Assembly: GCF_000550805.1 (NCBI RefSeq)
Contig: NZ_CP004353.1
Location: forward strand, 310,001-374,000
Length of the DNA stretch: 64,000 nt
Source: Corynebacterium vitaeruminis DSM 20294
Lineage (GTDB): Bacteria > Actinomycetota > Actinomycetes > Mycobacteriales > Mycobacteriaceae
Direction of reading: 5' to 3'
The first letter of the stretch is position 1. Every line of letters starts with the position of its first letter. The notes below the pieces were generated by a model that was not told the DNA's origin, made no database searches, and saw nothing but the letters and a program-made list of their open reading frames with translations. This document shows, piece by piece, positions 35,722 to 45,483 of this stretch. Made by a program: the position numbers and the translations under genes.

Positions 35722-36951
35722 CTACGCCTTGGCCCTGCCCAGCTGAATGCCCACCCCGTGCACGACGAGCCCCAGGGCGGGGCCGACGGTGAGCGCCAGC
35801 CACGAGGACACCGACAGCGGTAGGGGGCAGGCCAGCGCCACGATGGCGGCGAGGGTGGCCACGACCCAGCCCAGCAGGTAGAGCCCGTGGGCCTCCATAG
35901 CCACGGTGGCAGCGCCGGTGACCATGAGCGAGGCGGTGCAGGCCGCGCCGAGCGTCAGAAGACCCAGCAGCCAGCCGGGGGCCTGGTAGTCAGGACCCAG
36001 GATAGCGGGCATGAGCCACGGCCCGAGCAGCGCGGCAAGGCCCGCGCCGACGATGCCCACGCCCCACACGATGCCCAGCGGCCCGAGCAGCGAGCGCACC
36101 GTGCGGCGCTCGACGAAGCGGACGATGAGCGCGGACTGGAACTGCTGCAGCGGCACGAGGATCGGCGCGCGGGTGAGGGTCACGGCATAGATGACCGAGG
36201 CCGCGGTGACCAGCTCCGCCGAGGTATCCGGGTGCGTGAGGTGCACGATCGTGGGGAAACCCGTGATGAGGATAGCGGTCGCGCCCGAGGCGGCCATCGC
36301 GGTGACGGCGCGGCTTAAAAACTGGCGCGCCGGGACGTCGGCGAGCGAGAACAGCACCTTTCGCAGCGCGGGTGAGAGCGCGACGATGACCATCCAGCTC
36401 ACCGCGCCCATGACCGTGACCACGATGAAGGCGAGCAGCTTCCAGCCGAGCAGCCAGGCGATCACGGACAGCACCATGCGCGAGGCCGAGTCGAGGCTGA
36501 TCATGCCCGCGTACTCCCGCCAGAGCTGGTTGCCCGACAGCAGGCCTGCGATGACCGCCTGGATGGCGTAGCTGCCCAGACCCACCGCGAGCAGGACGAT
36601 GCCGGAGAGTTGGTGCTCGGTGATCACCCGCGGCGCCCACACCGGCCCCGCCAGCGCGAAGACCACGAGCGTGATGAGCCCGATGACGAAGCTCATGCGG
36701 AACGGGCGCGCGGCATTGTCGGGGAAGCGGTGCTGGCGCGGGGGCTCGGAGACGCTCGCGTGCGCGGCGACGGCGCGGGTGGTCTCCTGCGTGAGCCCGG
36801 TGAGGATTCCGGTGCCCGCGAAGAACAGGCCCCAGTAGGCGGTGAATTCCTCGGCCATCGCTTGGTCGGCGCCGAAGGCGCGCGCGGCCACGATGATGAC
36901 CACGAAGCCGGAGACGCCCGCGATGAGCGTGGCCAGGGTCATGTATTTCAC
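35722..36951 (-). CDS. Polysaccharide flippase-like membrane protein (MOP superfamily)
   Basis: 409 residues, almost entirely hydrophobic helices (about 12-14). The layout fits the MOP flippase superfamily that moves lipid-linked glycans. GTG 36951 overlaps the upstream aminopeptidase stop (GTGA), suggesting coupling; an ATG three codons later is possible. With the nearby rml and GT2 genes it may export an envelope glycan precursor, inferred from position and fold only. Confidence 0.75.
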   Translation of the reverse strand: MKYMTLATLIAGVSGFVVIIVAARAFGADQAMAEEFTAYWGLFFAGTGILTGLTQETTRAVAAHASVSEPPRQHRFPDNAARPFRMSFVIGLITLVVFALAGPVWAPRVITEHQLSGIVLLAVGLGSYAIQAVIAGLLSGNQLWREYAGMISLDSASRMVLSVIAWLLGWKLLAFIVVTVMGAVSWMVIVALSPALRKVLFSLADVPARQFLSRAVTAMAASGATAILITGFPTIVHLTHPDTSAELVTAASVIYAVTLTRAPILVPLQQFQSALIVRFVERRTVRSLLGPLGIVWGVGIVGAGLAALLGPWLMPAILGPDYQAPGWLLGLLTLGAACTASLMVTGAATVAMEAHGLYLLGWVVATLAAIVALACPLPLSVSSWLALTVGPALGLVVHGVGIQLGRAKA

Positions 36952-38315
36952 TGCGGGAACTCCGGCAAGGCGGTCTTTTTCAGCCAGGCGTCCCAGAGCG
37001 CATCGAGCTTGTCGACGGCTACGCCCGCCGCCTCGGCCGCCCGGCGCGCCTCCCGGAGCAGGTCGATGGGCTCGACGACCGAGTGCCTTCCGGCTGCGAC
37101 GTAGCTGCGGACCATGGCGAAGAACGCCTCGTCGCCGAGCAGCACGCGCAGGGCGTGGACGGTGAGCGCGCCGCGCTTGTAGACGCGGTCGTCGAACATG
37201 TCCTTGGCGCCGGGGGCGGCGAGCAGCAGGTCTTGCGGCTTGGAGGCGAGCACGTCGTAGTGCTCGCGGGCGGACTCGGCGGCGGTCTTGCCCGTCGAGT
37301 GCTCGAACCACAGCCACTCGGAGTAGCAGGCGAAACCCTCGTTGAGCCAGATGTCGTCCCACTGCGCAAGGCCCAGGCTGTTGCCGAACCACTGGTGGGA
37401 GAGCTCGTGGGCGATGAGCCGCTCCCAGTCCTTGTCGCCCTTGGCGTGGTTGGCGCCGAAGATGGAAAGCCCCTGGGCCTCGAGCGGGATCTCCAGCTCG
37501 TCCTCGGTGACGACCACGGTGTAGGAGGCGAACGGGTAGGGGCCGTAGAGCTTCGAGTAGAGCTCGAGCATGGCGCCCTGGTCGGCGAAGTCGTTGCGGA
37601 AGCCGGGGATGACCGCGGGCGGGACGTAGGCGTGGATGGGGGTCTTGGAGCCGTCGAGCTCGATCAGCTTGTACTGACCCACCTGCACCGTGGCCAGGTA
37701 GGAGGCCATGGGGTGGTTGGTGTGGTAGCGCCAGGTGGTGCGCGAACCCTTTACGGACTTGGAGTCCAGGGCGCCGTTGGCCACGACGGTGTAGGGGCTG
37801 TCCGCGGTGATGAGGAACTCGTAGGTGGCCTTCTCGTCCGGGGTGTCGTCGCAGGGGAACCAGCTGTGCGCCCCGCAGGGCTGGCTGGCCACGAGCGAGC
37901 CGTTGGACAGCTCCTCCCAGCCGATGGTGCCCCATGTGGAGCGCACTGGGCGGGGGTTGCCGGAGTAGCGGATGGTGAGCTCGAACTCCTGGTCCACCGG
38001 GATCGGGTCGTCGAAGGTGATGCGCAGCTTGGCGTTGGCGTGCCTAAACCGCGCGACGGTGACCTCGACGGCGCCGATCCCGCGGGCGGAGACCTCGGTG
38101 ACGCGCAGGTGCGAGGCTAGGTCGAGCGTGAGCTGCTTGAGCTCCTGGTAGTTGTCCAGGCTCAGCGTCGCCACGGCCCTGAGGTGGTTGGGGGCCACCT
38201 TGTAGTCGAGCTCGAGGCGGTAGTGCCGAATGTGGTAGCCCAGGTTGAAGTCGATCCCGGTGTAGGAGTCGCGCGTTCCTGGGACGGGGGTTTTGCGGAG
38301 CCTGCTTCTAATCAT
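36948..38315 (-). CDS. M1-family metallopeptidase (aminopeptidase)
   Basis: 455 residues. The zinc motif HELSH is at 303-307 and the third ligand is Glu326 in NEGFA, the M1 pattern HExxH-x18-E. The usual GAMEN exopeptidase loop is replaced by LEAQGLSIFG. It is shorter than classical PepN because the C-terminal helical domain is missing, as in the compact actinobacterial type. It probably trims N-terminal residues from peptides. It is coupled to the flippase-like gene. Confidence 0.9.
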   Translation of the reverse strand: MIRSRLRKTPVPGTRDSYTGIDFNLGYHIRHYRLELDYKVAPNHLRAVATLSLDNYQELKQLTLDLASHLRVTEVSARGIGAVEVTVARFRHANAKLRITFDDPIPVDQEFELTIRYSGNPRPVRSTWGTIGWEELSNGSLVASQPCGAHSWFPCDDTPDEKATYEFLITADSPYTVVANGALDSKSVKGSRTTWRYHTNHPMASYLATVQVGQYKLIELDGSKTPIHAYVPPAVIPGFRNDFADQGAMLELYSKLYGPYPFASYTVVVTEDELEIPLEAQGLSIFGANHAKGDKDWERLIAHELSHQWFGNSLGLAQWDDIWLNEGFACYSEWLWFEHSTGKTAAESAREHYDVLASKPQDLLLAAPGAKDMFDDRVYKRGALTVHALRVLLGDEAFFAMVRSYVAAGRHSVVEPIDLLREARRAAEAAGVAVDKLDALWDAWLKKTALPEFPQ

Positions 38316-38356
38316 CGCTTTCTCAATTTACTTCATGGGCTGTGGCGCGCGGCTGG

Positions 38357-40450
38357 CTAGGCGAGGTGGGCGAAGAGCCACCCGTAGACGAGCGCCTCCA
38401 TCGCGGCGGTCTGGGCGTTGTCGGCCGCGCCCGCGTGGCCGCCCTCGGAGTTCTCGAAGTAGTCCACCGGCTGGCCTGCGCGCTTGAGGGCGAGCGCGAA
38501 CAGGCGCGCGTGGGCGGGGTGGACGCGGTCGTCGCGGGTGGAGGTGGTCACCAGCGCCGGGGGATAGCTTTCGGATCTGGGCGCCGGCGGTACGCCGTCG
38601 ACAAGCGACGTGGGCGACGTGGCGACGACCTGCGGGTTGAGCGCGATGTTGTGCAGCGGGGAATACTCGAGCAGCGCCTCGCGCTCTGCCCCCTCGGGGT
38701 CCCCGTACTCGGCCATCCAGGACGCGCCGGCCGACCACGTGTGGTAGCGGAGCATGTCCGTGAGTGGGACCTGGATGACGGCCGCGCCGATGAGCTCGGG
38801 GTAGCGGGTCAGCGCCACGGAGGTGAGCAGGCCGCCGTTCGAGCCCCCGCGCACGGCCAGCTGACGCGGGGTGGTGTAGCCGCGGGCGACGAGGTCGCGA
38901 AGCACCGCCTGGTGGTCCTCGTAGATCCGCATGCGGTTGTCGAGGATCACCGACTCGTGCCAGGCCGGTCCGAACTCGCCGCCGCCGCGCAGGTTGGCCT
39001 GGACGTGGAAGAAGCCGCGCTCGAGCCAGACGCCGCGGACGAAGGAGTAGCTGGGGACGAGGGAGACCTCGAAGCCGCCGTAGGCGTTGACCAGGGTCGG
39101 ACGGGGCTCGCCCGCGTAGCCGTCCTCCTTGGATCCTCCGAAGCGGCCGGTGATGAAGTAGGGGATCTTGGTGCCGTCGGCGGAGGTGGCCCAGTGCTGG
39201 CGGGTGCTAAGACCGGTGGCGTCGAAGAGCGCGGGGGCCGTGGCCATGACTTCGGAAGGCTCCGCGTCCGAACCGGGCTCCTCGCCGAGCTCGAGCCGGT
39301 AGAGCGTGTCCGGCTGCGTGAACGAGCTTGCCCCCAGCCACAGCTCCTCACTGTCGTCGTCGGCGGCGACGACGCGGCAGGTGGTGAGCTCCGGAAGCGG
39401 CAGCGGCCTGTGCTTACCGCCGAGGTCGTCGAGCGGGACCGTGACGATCGTGGAGGCCACGTTGTCGAGGATCGTGATCACCAGGTGCCCGGCGGTGGTG
39501 GAGAGGTCCTGCAGGCTCGTCGTCGCGCTGGGCGTGAACACCGCGGTGAACTCCCGCGCGCCGCCAAGGAAGGCGTCGAAGTCGATGACCCCCAGCCCAC
39601 CCGCGGCGATGCCTGCCCACGGGGTGCGCGGGATGAGGAACATCCAGTTTTTGTGCACCACGATCTGCGCGTCCTCGGGAAGCTCGAGGATCTGCAGGCC
39701 GTTGTCGGTGAGCACGAAGGTGTGCGAGCGGTAGAAGTCGAGGGTGCGCCTGGCGAAGAGGCGCTCGTAGCCGGGGTCGGTCTGCGCCCACGCGGAGATG
39801 ACCAGGTCGTCGGAGTTGCCCGAGAAGAACTCGGCGGATGCGTGAAGGTCCTCGCCGCGGTGCCACAGGTGGGCGCGCGCCGGGTAGCCGGAGGTGGTCA
39901 GGCTCCCGCCGCCGAAGTCGGTGCACACGAGGATCGTGTCGCGGTCGACCCAGCTGACCTGTGTCTTCGCCTCCTCGACGGCGAAGGGGAAGGCGGCCAC
40001 GAACTCGCCGCGCTCGAGGTCGAACTCCTTGATGACGACCGCGTCGGCGCCGCCGCGGGAGAGTCTCACGAGCGCCCGGTCGAAGTGGTGGGGGCGCACG
40101 TGCGCGCCCTTCCACACCCAGTTCTCGCCGTCCTCGCGGGCGAGCGCGTCGACGTCGACGAGCACCTGCCACCCGGCGGCCGCGAGGGATCCGGACTGGA
40201 TGAGCCGGTAGTTGTCGAGGGTGGTGCGCCGCCACAGGCCGCGCGGGTTGGCCTCGTCGCGCCAGAAGTTGTAGAGGTACTCGCCGCGGCGGGTGACATA
40301 CGCGATGCGGGCATCGGTGTTGAGCCCGGCCTCGATGCGTTCGCGCAGGGCCTCGTCGCGGAAACGGGCGGTCTCGCTCGACCAGGCCGCCGCCCAGTCG
40401 AGCGCCCGGGGATCGTCGATGTCAAGCAGGAACTCGTCTGGCGTACTCAC
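38357..40450 (-). CDS. S9-family prolyl oligopeptidase
   Basis: About 697 residues from GTG 40450: a beta-propeller N-terminal part and a C-terminal alpha/beta hydrolase. The nucleophile motif is RGGSNGGLLTS (Ser near 537), the acid is in TSTRDDRVHPAHARLF and the His in NSEGGHAGA. It cleaves after proline in oligopeptides. GTG 40450 has AGGA about 10 bases upstream; ATG 40459 is an alternative. Between LHNI and SYPPALV there is a roughly 20-residue extra segment that contains a dispersed-repeat copy in frame. Confidence 0.88.
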   Translation of the reverse strand: MSTPDEFLLDIDDPRALDWAAAWSSETARFRDEALRERIEAGLNTDARIAYVTRRGEYLYNFWRDEANPRGLWRRTTLDNYRLIQSGSLAAAGWQVLVDVDALAREDGENWVWKGAHVRPHHFDRALVRLSRGGADAVVIKEFDLERGEFVAAFPFAVEEAKTQVSWVDRDTILVCTDFGGGSLTTSGYPARAHLWHRGEDLHASAEFFSGNSDDLVISAWAQTDPGYERLFARRTLDFYRSHTFVLTDNGLQILELPEDAQIVVHKNWMFLIPRTPWAGIAAGGLGVIDFDAFLGGAREFTAVFTPSATTSLQDLSTTAGHLVITILDNVASTIVTVPLDDLGGKHRPLPLPELTTCRVVAADDDSEELWLGASSFTQPDTLYRLELGEEPGSDAEPSEVMATAPALFDATGLSTRQHWATSADGTKIPYFITGRFGGSKEDGYAGEPRPTLVNAYGGFEVSLVPSYSFVRGVWLERGFFHVQANLRGGGEFGPAWHESVILDNRMRIYEDHQAVLRDLVARGYTTPRQLAVRGGSNGGLLTSVALTRYPELIGAAVIQVPLTDMLRYHTWSAGASWMAEYGDPEGAEREALLEYSPLHNIALNPQVVATSPTSLVDGVPPAPRSESYPPALVTTSTRDDRVHPAHARLFALALKRAGQPVDYFENSEGGHAGAADNAQTAAMEALVYGWLFAHLA
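38594..38610 (-). repeat. Dispersed repeat copy inside the S9 peptidase coding region
   Basis: GCCGTCGACAAGCGACG, the inverted core of the family, encoding TSLVDG in the peptidase. It falls in a segment that looks like an insertion relative to related peptidases. Confidence 0.5.
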
Positions 40451-40616
40451 TTTTCCCATCCTACTGCCCCGCAGCTGGGGGCCCGGGGCGTCATTTGCCG
40501 CGCCCGTCCGGGAAACAAATGTAACGAGCGGGAGGAATTCGGCGCTTAACTCAAGTAGAGTCCTCACTTAGGTCTTAGATCAGACACTCGCAAACTTGTA
40601 AGAAAAGGATTTGAAA

Positions 40617-40730
40617 ATGGATCAGATTTTCGAGCAGATCGTTCTCGCCGTCAACACCGCCCTCGGCGCTGGCATCCACGCTGGCTCCTCCGGAATCGCC
40701 CTCCTGTCCTCCGCACTCGGCGTCTTCTAA
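40617..40730 (+). CDS. 37-residue peptide, candidate mycomembrane porin-like (PorA/PorH type)
   Basis: ATG 40617 to TAA 40728-40730 encodes 37 residues. It starts MDQIFEQIVLAVNTALGAG and ends SSALGVF: mostly hydrophobic or amphipathic, no signal peptide, no Cys, several Ser. AGGA lies 7 bases upstream. A long, strong terminator follows at 40761-40808. Corynebacterial channel proteins PorA and PorH are similarly tiny (about 45-57 residues), lack signal peptides and end in hydrophobic residues, and some are O-mycoloylated on Ser. That assignment is inference; no homologue can be confirmed here. Confidence 0.7.
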   Translation: MDQIFEQIVLAVNTALGAGIHAGSSGIALLSSALGVF

Positions 40731-40760
40731 CTTCATAAGGTCGGCTCCGCGCCGACGCCG

Positions 40761-40808
40761 ACGCGTCTCCCGAAGTGCCCCGCCTTGGGGCCTTGGGAGG
40801 CGCGTTTT
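40761..40808 (+). terminator. Strong terminator after the 37-codon gene
   Basis: ACGCGTCTCCC pairs with GGGAGGCGCGT (one G-T pair), with an inner GCCCC/GGGGC stem, then TTTTGTG. A smaller GTCGGC/GCCGAC hairpin precedes it. Confidence 0.8.
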
Positions 40809-41019
40809 GTGTTCCGGCTCTTCGGCACTTCGGCTTCTTCGGCTTTTCGGCGAGGTCGCGTACGTTCGTGTCGCAGCGCCCGCGCCCGTTCCTGCCGTGT
40901 CCCGCCCCTGGCAGGGGCAGGTTCGCGCGAAACCCCGGCCCGCCCTAAGCTCAGGGGGAACGCTCGACGCGGGAAACCCTTACCCCAAAACCCGCCGACA
41001 CCCCGAGAAAGAGGTCCCC

Positions 41020-41886
41020 ATGCCCACCGCAACCGGCGCCATTCGCAACAACTGCGAGCTCACCTTCTCCCGCACCGTCCCGCTCACCGTCGACGAGGCA
41101 TGGTCCGCGCTCACGGAGTCGGAGAAGCTGGCCACCTGGTACGGGCCGTGGTCGGGGGATCCGCACGGCGAGATCGCGGTGACCATGATCGCCGAAGAGG
41201 GTCAGCCCACGATGGCGATGCGCGTTTTAAGTTGCGAGAAGCCGCGGGGCTACGTGGTCCAGGCGCTGGGGGAGTACGCCTGGCGCCTCGGCATCGAGAT
41301 CGAGCCGGGTGCCGAAGAAGGCACCGAGGCGGGTCATGCCGTGGTTACCCTCGTGCACTACCTCGCCAAGCAGGACGCCGAAATGGTCGACTCAATCGGG
41401 CCGGGCTGGGATTACTACCTCGACTGCTTCGTCGCGGCCGTGACCGGCGGTAATCCCCGCGCCCTCGACTTCAACGACTACTTCCCGGCGCTGCAGGGCC
41501 ACTACGAGGAGCTGAGAAAGCAGCTCATCTTCCTCGACGAGAAGGCGCCAGGCGCGGGTCTTCTTGCCTCGCTTCTCGACGCCAAGGCGGAGGTCCTCGA
41601 TTCCATCCGTGCCTTCGAGTCCGAGCGGCACGCGATGTCGCTTCTCGACGACTCGGAAAAGACCGACAAGCGCACCACAGTCTTCGTCAACACCGCCGAC
41701 CTCGTGTGGGGCTGGATCGCCCAGCACCCGGGGGAGGAGCACTCCCTGTTCGCCGTGGCGAAGAAGGTCAGCGGCCTGGGCGAGGACGAGCTCATGGGCC
41801 AGCTCGGGGAGCTCGTGGAGGGCTGGGAATTCCGGGATCCCGAGTTCGTCGCCGTGGTCGAGGCCGACGGCGGGCTGAGGTTCTAG
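41020..41886 (+). CDS. SRPBCC (AHSA1-like) domain protein
   Basis: 288 residues. The N-terminal half has the SRPBCC pattern: CELTFSRTVPLTVDEAWSAL, ATWYGPWSGDPHGEIAV, GWDYYLDCFVAAV. This is a lipid- or ligand-binding fold related to Aha1. The C-terminal half is helical with no domain I recognise. AGAGG precedes ATG 41020. The role is unknown. Two stretches (CTTCTCGACG) resemble the dispersed repeat, but these encode ordinary LLD residues. Confidence 0.75.
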   Translation: MPTATGAIRNNCELTFSRTVPLTVDEAWSALTESEKLATWYGPWSGDPHGEIAVTMIAEEGQPTMAMRVLSCEKPRGYVVQALGEYAWRLGIEIEPGAEEGTEAGHAVVTLVHYLAKQDAEMVDSIGPGWDYYLDCFVAAVTGGNPRALDFNDYFPALQGHYEELRKQLIFLDEKAPGAGLLASLLDAKAEVLDSIRAFESERHAMSLLDDSEKTDKRTTVFVNTADLVWGWIAQHPGEEHSLFAVAKKVSGLGEDELMGQLGELVEGWEFRDPEFVAVVEADGGLRF

Positions 41887-41904
41887 GGGAGGGGATGGAG
41901 GCTC

Positions 41905-41930
41905 GGCGCCGACAGGCGTCGAGAAGCGAG
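41905..41930 (-). repeat. Dispersed repeat copy after the SRPBCC gene
   Basis: Diverged copy with core GGCGTCGAGAAGCGAGAAGC, 19 bases after the stop codon. Confidence 0.5.
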
Positions 41931-42033
41931 AAGCGCAACCCTCACCCCTCGCCGCGAGCTGCGGGTTTCCCCAATTGCCGAGAATAGGGGCAAAAGGCGA
42001 CAAGTGGGTGTCTCTTTAACTATCCTTGGTTGC

Positions 42034-43449
42034 GTGACTGAACATTATGACGTAGTAGTACTCGGAGCTGGCCCTGGCGGCTACGTCTCCGCCATCCGTG
42101 CAGCCCAGCTTGGCAAGAAGGTTGCCGTCGTCGAGAAGCAGTACTGGGGCGGTGTCTGCCTCAACGTCGGCTGCATCCCGTCGAAGGCGCTGCTGAAGAA
42201 CGCCGAGGTTGCCCACACCTTTAACCACGAGGCCAAGACCTTCGGCATCACCGGCGAGGTCTCCTTCGACTTCGGCGTGGCCCACGCTCGCTCCCGCAAG
42301 GTTTCCGAGGGCATCGTCAAGGGCGTGCACTACCTGATGAAGAAGAACAAGATCACCGAGATCGATGGTCTGGGCTCCTTCACCGACGCCAACACCCTGC
42401 AGATCTCCGAGGGCAAGGACGCGGGCAAGACCGTCACCTTCGACAACTGCATCATCGCCACCGGCTCCGTGGTTCGCTCCCTGCCGGGCGTGACCATCGG
42501 CGGCAACATCGTCTCCTTCGAGGAGCAGATCCTCAACAACCAGGCTCCGAAGTCCATGGTCATCGTGGGCGCGGGCGCCATCGGCATGGAGTTCGCCTAC
42601 GTGCTGTCCAATTACGGCGTGGACATCACCATCGTCGAGTTCATGGACCGCGTGCTCCCGAACGAGGACGCCGACGTGTCCAAGGAGATCGCCAAGCAGT
42701 ACAAGAAGCTGGGCGTGAAGCTCCTGACCGGCCACAAGACCACCGCCATCCGCGACCTCGGCGGCGACGCCGGCGTCGAGGTGGACGTCGAGTCCAAGGA
42801 CGGCTCCAAGTCCGAGACCATCAAGGCCGACCGCGTCATGGTCTCCATCGGCTTCGCCCCGCGCACCGAGGGCTACGGCTTGGAGAACACCGGCGTTGCC
42901 CTCACCGAGCGCGGCGCCATCGCCATCGACGATGAGATGCGCACCAACGTCCCGCACATCTTCGCCATCGGCGACGTCACCGCCAAGCTGCAGCTGGCCC
43001 ACGTGGCCGAGGCGCAGGGCGTCGTGGCCGCCGAGGTCATCGCCGGCGCCGAGACCCAGATCCTGGGCGACTACATGAACATGCCGCGCGCGACCTTCTG
43101 CAACCCGCAGGTCGCCTCCTTCGGCTACACCGAGGAGCAGGCCAAGGCCAAGTTCCCGGATCGCGAGATCAAGGTCGCTACCTTCCCGTTCTCCGCGAAC
43201 GGCAAGGCGCAGGGCCTGGCCGAGTCCGCTGGCTTCGTCAAGATCGTGGCCGACGGCGAGTTCGGCGAGCTCATTGGCGCCCACATGGTCGGCGCCAACG
43301 TCTCCGAGCTCCTGCCGGAGCTGACGCTGGCTCAGCGCTTCGACCTGACCTGCGAGGAGATCGGGCGCAACGTCCACACCCACCCGACCCTGTCCGAGGC
43401 GATGAAGGAAGCCGCCGAGGGCATCATGGGCCACATGATCAACCTCTAG
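42034..43449 (+). CDS. lpd: Dihydrolipoamide dehydrogenase (E3)
   Basis: 471 residues. The FAD-binding site is [14 protein letters not shown], and the redox disulfide [12 protein letters not shown] is at Cys42/Cys47. The NAD site is [17 protein letters not shown], and the C-terminal His-Glu pair is in HTHPTLSEA. It is the shared E3 of the pyruvate and 2-oxoglutarate dehydrogenase complexes. GTG 42034 matches known corynebacterial Lpd starts. Codon use is strongly optimised, pointing to high expression. Confidence 0.97.
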   Translation: MTEHYDVVVLGAGPGGYVSAIRAAQLGKKVAVVEKQYWGGVCLNVGCIPSKALLKNAEVAHTFNHEAKTFGITGEVSFDFGVAHARSRKVSEGIVKGVHYLMKKNKITEIDGLGSFTDANTLQISEGKDAGKTVTFDNCIIATGSVVRSLPGVTIGGNIVSFEEQILNNQAPKSMVIVGAGAIGMEFAYVLSNYGVDITIVEFMDRVLPNEDADVSKEIAKQYKKLGVKLLTGHKTTAIRDLGGDAGVEVDVESKDGSKSETIKADRVMVSIGFAPRTEGYGLENTGVALTERGAIAIDDEMRTNVPHIFAIGDVTAKLQLAHVAEAQGVVAAEVIAGAETQILGDYMNMPRATFCNPQVASFGYTEEQAKAKFPDREIKVATFPFSANGKAQGLAESAGFVKIVADGEFGELIGAHMVGANVSELLPELTLAQRFDLTCEEIGRNVHTHPTLSEAMKEAAEGIMGHMINL

Positions 43450-43472
43450 AGCGTCCCCGCTTTTGCACCGCG

Positions 43473-43510
43473 ACCCGCGCGCGCCGAACATGGCGTGGCG
43501 CGGGTTTCGG
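43473..43510 (+). terminator. Probable lpd terminator
   Basis: ACCCGCGC pairs with GCGCGGGT around a loop with inner complementarity (GCGCC/GGCGT). A short T-run follows. Confidence 0.5.
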
Positions 43511-43634
43511 CGTCTTCGGGGTGCGTGGCGGTCGGGGAGGGGCAGTCGGGGACGAGCGCACCGCAAGTGTGGCCTTTGCAACGCAAATTAATTCGAACTA
43601 TGCCGTGTTTAACCGCCGGGTTTAGGATGAGGTC

Positions 43635-43817
43635 ATGCACGTCGACGCGAAATGTCCCATCCGCTTCGGGGAGCCCTGCTCCCTGTGCGTCCCCGGCGCC
43701 CACGGCCCCCAGGATTGCCAGCTCGTCGCGCTCGTGCGCGAGGATCCGGACCTAGCGGAGCTGCGCGCCGAGATGATCGCGCGGAAGAAGGCCGAGAAGG
43801 CTCAGAGCGCGGGGTAG
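43635..43817 (+). CDS. Small conserved Cys-containing protein next to ramB
   Basis: 60 residues with three Cys in DAKCPIRFGEPCSLC and a fourth in DCQLVAL, a pattern that could bind a metal, followed by a charged helix ending in basic residues. I recall a small protein at the same place between lpd and ramB in other corynebacteria, but its function is unknown. ATG 43635 has AGGATGAGG upstream. Confidence 0.7.
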   Translation: MHVDAKCPIRFGEPCSLCVPGAHGPQDCQLVALVREDPDLAELRAEMIARKKAEKAQSAG

Positions 43818-43836
43818 CGCGCCCCCCTTTGCTCCT

Positions 43837-43893
43837 GCTTTCCGACGCCTTCGGCAAGAAACGTGGGTCCGGTGCCGTAGGCGTCGGCAAGCG
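43837..43893. repeat. Dispersed repeat, inverted pair between small gene and ramB
   Basis: GCTTTCCGACGCCTTCGGC (43837-43855) and GCCGTAGGCGTCGGCAAGCG (43874-43893) face each other, forming an 18-19-bp stem with two mismatches around an 18-base loop. It lies between convergent genes, so it may serve as a shared transcription end. Confidence 0.7.
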
Positions 43894-43916
43894 CGAAAAA
43901 CGCGGCCTGGCCGGGC

Positions 43917-45341
43917 CTAGTACGGCGCGACGCTGGAGCTGTGGGCGTCGATGGTGATCGTGCGGTTGATCGACGGAAACGCGCGCTGGGCGCAGTTCTC
44001 GCGCGAGCACACGCGGCAGCCCGGGCCGATGGGGGTGGCGTTGGAGAAGTCCTCCACGTTGAGCCCCTCCGCGTAGACGGTGCGCTCGGCGTGGCGGGCC
44101 TCGCAACCGAGCCCGATCGCGAACAGCTTGCCGGTCTCCCCGAAGCGCCCCTGGTGGTGGCGCACCGTGCGGGCGACCCAGAGGTAGTTGCGCCCGTCCG
44201 GCATCTGCGAGAGCTGGCGCTGGATGGTGCCGGGGTTGGTGAAGGTGTCGTAGACGTTCCACAGCGGGCACGTGCCGCCGGAGTGGGTGAAGTGGAAGCC
44301 GGTGGCCGACTGGCGCTTGGACATGTTGCCGGCGCGGTCGACGCGCACGAAGGTGAACGGGATGCCGCGCAGCTTGGGGCGCTGCAGCGTGGACAGGCGG
44401 TGACATAGCGTCTCGTAGCCGACGCCGAACATGAGGCAGAGGTACTCGATGTCGTAGCCGTTGCGCTCGGCCTCGGCGTGGAAGAGCTCGTAGGGGAGCA
44501 TGACGGCGGCGGCGAAGTAGCTGGCCACGCCGCGCAGCGCGAGCGTGCGCGCCTCCTCGGTGTTGAAGTGGCCGCCGTCGACGGCTTCCTCGATGAGCGG
44601 GCCGACCTCGAGGTAGCCGAGCTCGGCGGCCATGCGGAAGGCGCGCTGGCCGGCGATGAGCCGCGAGGACAGCGTGAGCGTCTTGGACGCGCGGTCGAGG
44701 AAGTGCAGCCGGTTGCCGATGTTCGCGCTGGTGGTGACGGTGACCCCGTGGCGGGACTCGAGCCGCTCGGCGAGCGCCTGCTCGGTCTCGCGGACGGAGA
44801 AGACCTTCACGCCCATCTCGACGGCGATGGCCTCGGCGCGGCGGTCGATCTCGTCGAGGTAGTTCTGGCGGGCGTAGAAGAAGTCGCGCACCTCGTCGTG
44901 CGGCATGGACAAGGCCTGGGCGACCGTGCCGGTGGCGCTGGGCGCGCTGTGGCGGACATCGGTGGCCACGGACAGCTTGTCGCGGACGTTGCGGTAGCGG
45001 CGGTGCATGTCTACCAGGACGCGGGCGATGTCGGGGTGGTTCTGGACCATCTCGTTGAGCTCGTGCAGCTCGAACGGGCTGGGGCACAGCTCCTTGTCCA
45101 GCGCCACGTCCTGAATCTCTGCGAGCAGGCGGGAGTCATCGTCGCGGGAGAAGAAGGTGGCGTCGACGCCGAAGGTCTCGGTGATCTTGTTGAGCACCGC
45201 GAGCGTCAGCGGACGCACGTCGTGCTCGATCTGATTGACATAGCTTGCGGACAGCCCAAGCGTGGCCGCCAAGGACGCCTGGCTGAGGTCGCGCTCGCGG
45301 CGCAGTTGTCGCAGGCGTGATCCAACGTACGTTCTTCCCAT
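43917..45341 (-). CDS. ramB: RamB, acetate/central-carbon transcriptional regulator
   Basis: 474 residues. An N-terminal Xre-type helix-turn-helix ([22 protein letters not shown]) is followed by the IrrE-like and ScfR-type domains typical of RamB, with four Cys near the C-terminus (CRVCSRENC region). RamB represses acetate and glyoxylate genes in C. glutamicum and also acts on SDH and other central genes. ATG 45341 is used; a GTG two codons upstream is possible. It is divergent from sdhCAB across a long regulatory gap. Confidence 0.95.
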   Translation of the reverse strand: MGRTYVGSRLRQLRRERDLSQASLAATLGLSASYVNQIEHDVRPLTLAVLNKITETFGVDATFFSRDDDSRLLAEIQDVALDKELCPSPFELHELNEMVQNHPDIARVLVDMHRRYRNVRDKLSVATDVRHSAPSATGTVAQALSMPHDEVRDFFYARQNYLDEIDRRAEAIAVEMGVKVFSVRETEQALAERLESRHGVTVTTSANIGNRLHFLDRASKTLTLSSRLIAGQRAFRMAAELGYLEVGPLIEEAVDGGHFNTEEARTLALRGVASYFAAAVMLPYELFHAEAERNGYDIEYLCLMFGVGYETLCHRLSTLQRPKLRGIPFTFVRVDRAGNMSKRQSATGFHFTHSGGTCPLWNVYDTFTNPGTIQRQLSQMPDGRNYLWVARTVRHHQGRFGETGKLFAIGLGCEARHAERTVYAEGLNVEDFSNATPIGPGCRVCSRENCAQRAFPSINRTITIDAHSSSVAPY

Positions 45342-45483
45342 GCGCACGATCTTAACGTGATTCCAGTCACGAATGTGGAGGAATTAGCAAAACTTCTTAA
45401 CAAGGTTGGAGAGTTGCCCGGTTGCCCTGCGTATTGCCCGAGGTGGGCGGCGTTGTGGGGAGGTGCGGTGGGGGTGGGGGTAC

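Noticed and set aside
36952..37935. Upstream extension of the flippase-like frame
   Set aside because: It lies antisense-in-phase over the M1 aminopeptidase coding region; the real start is coupled to the aminopeptidase stop at 36951.
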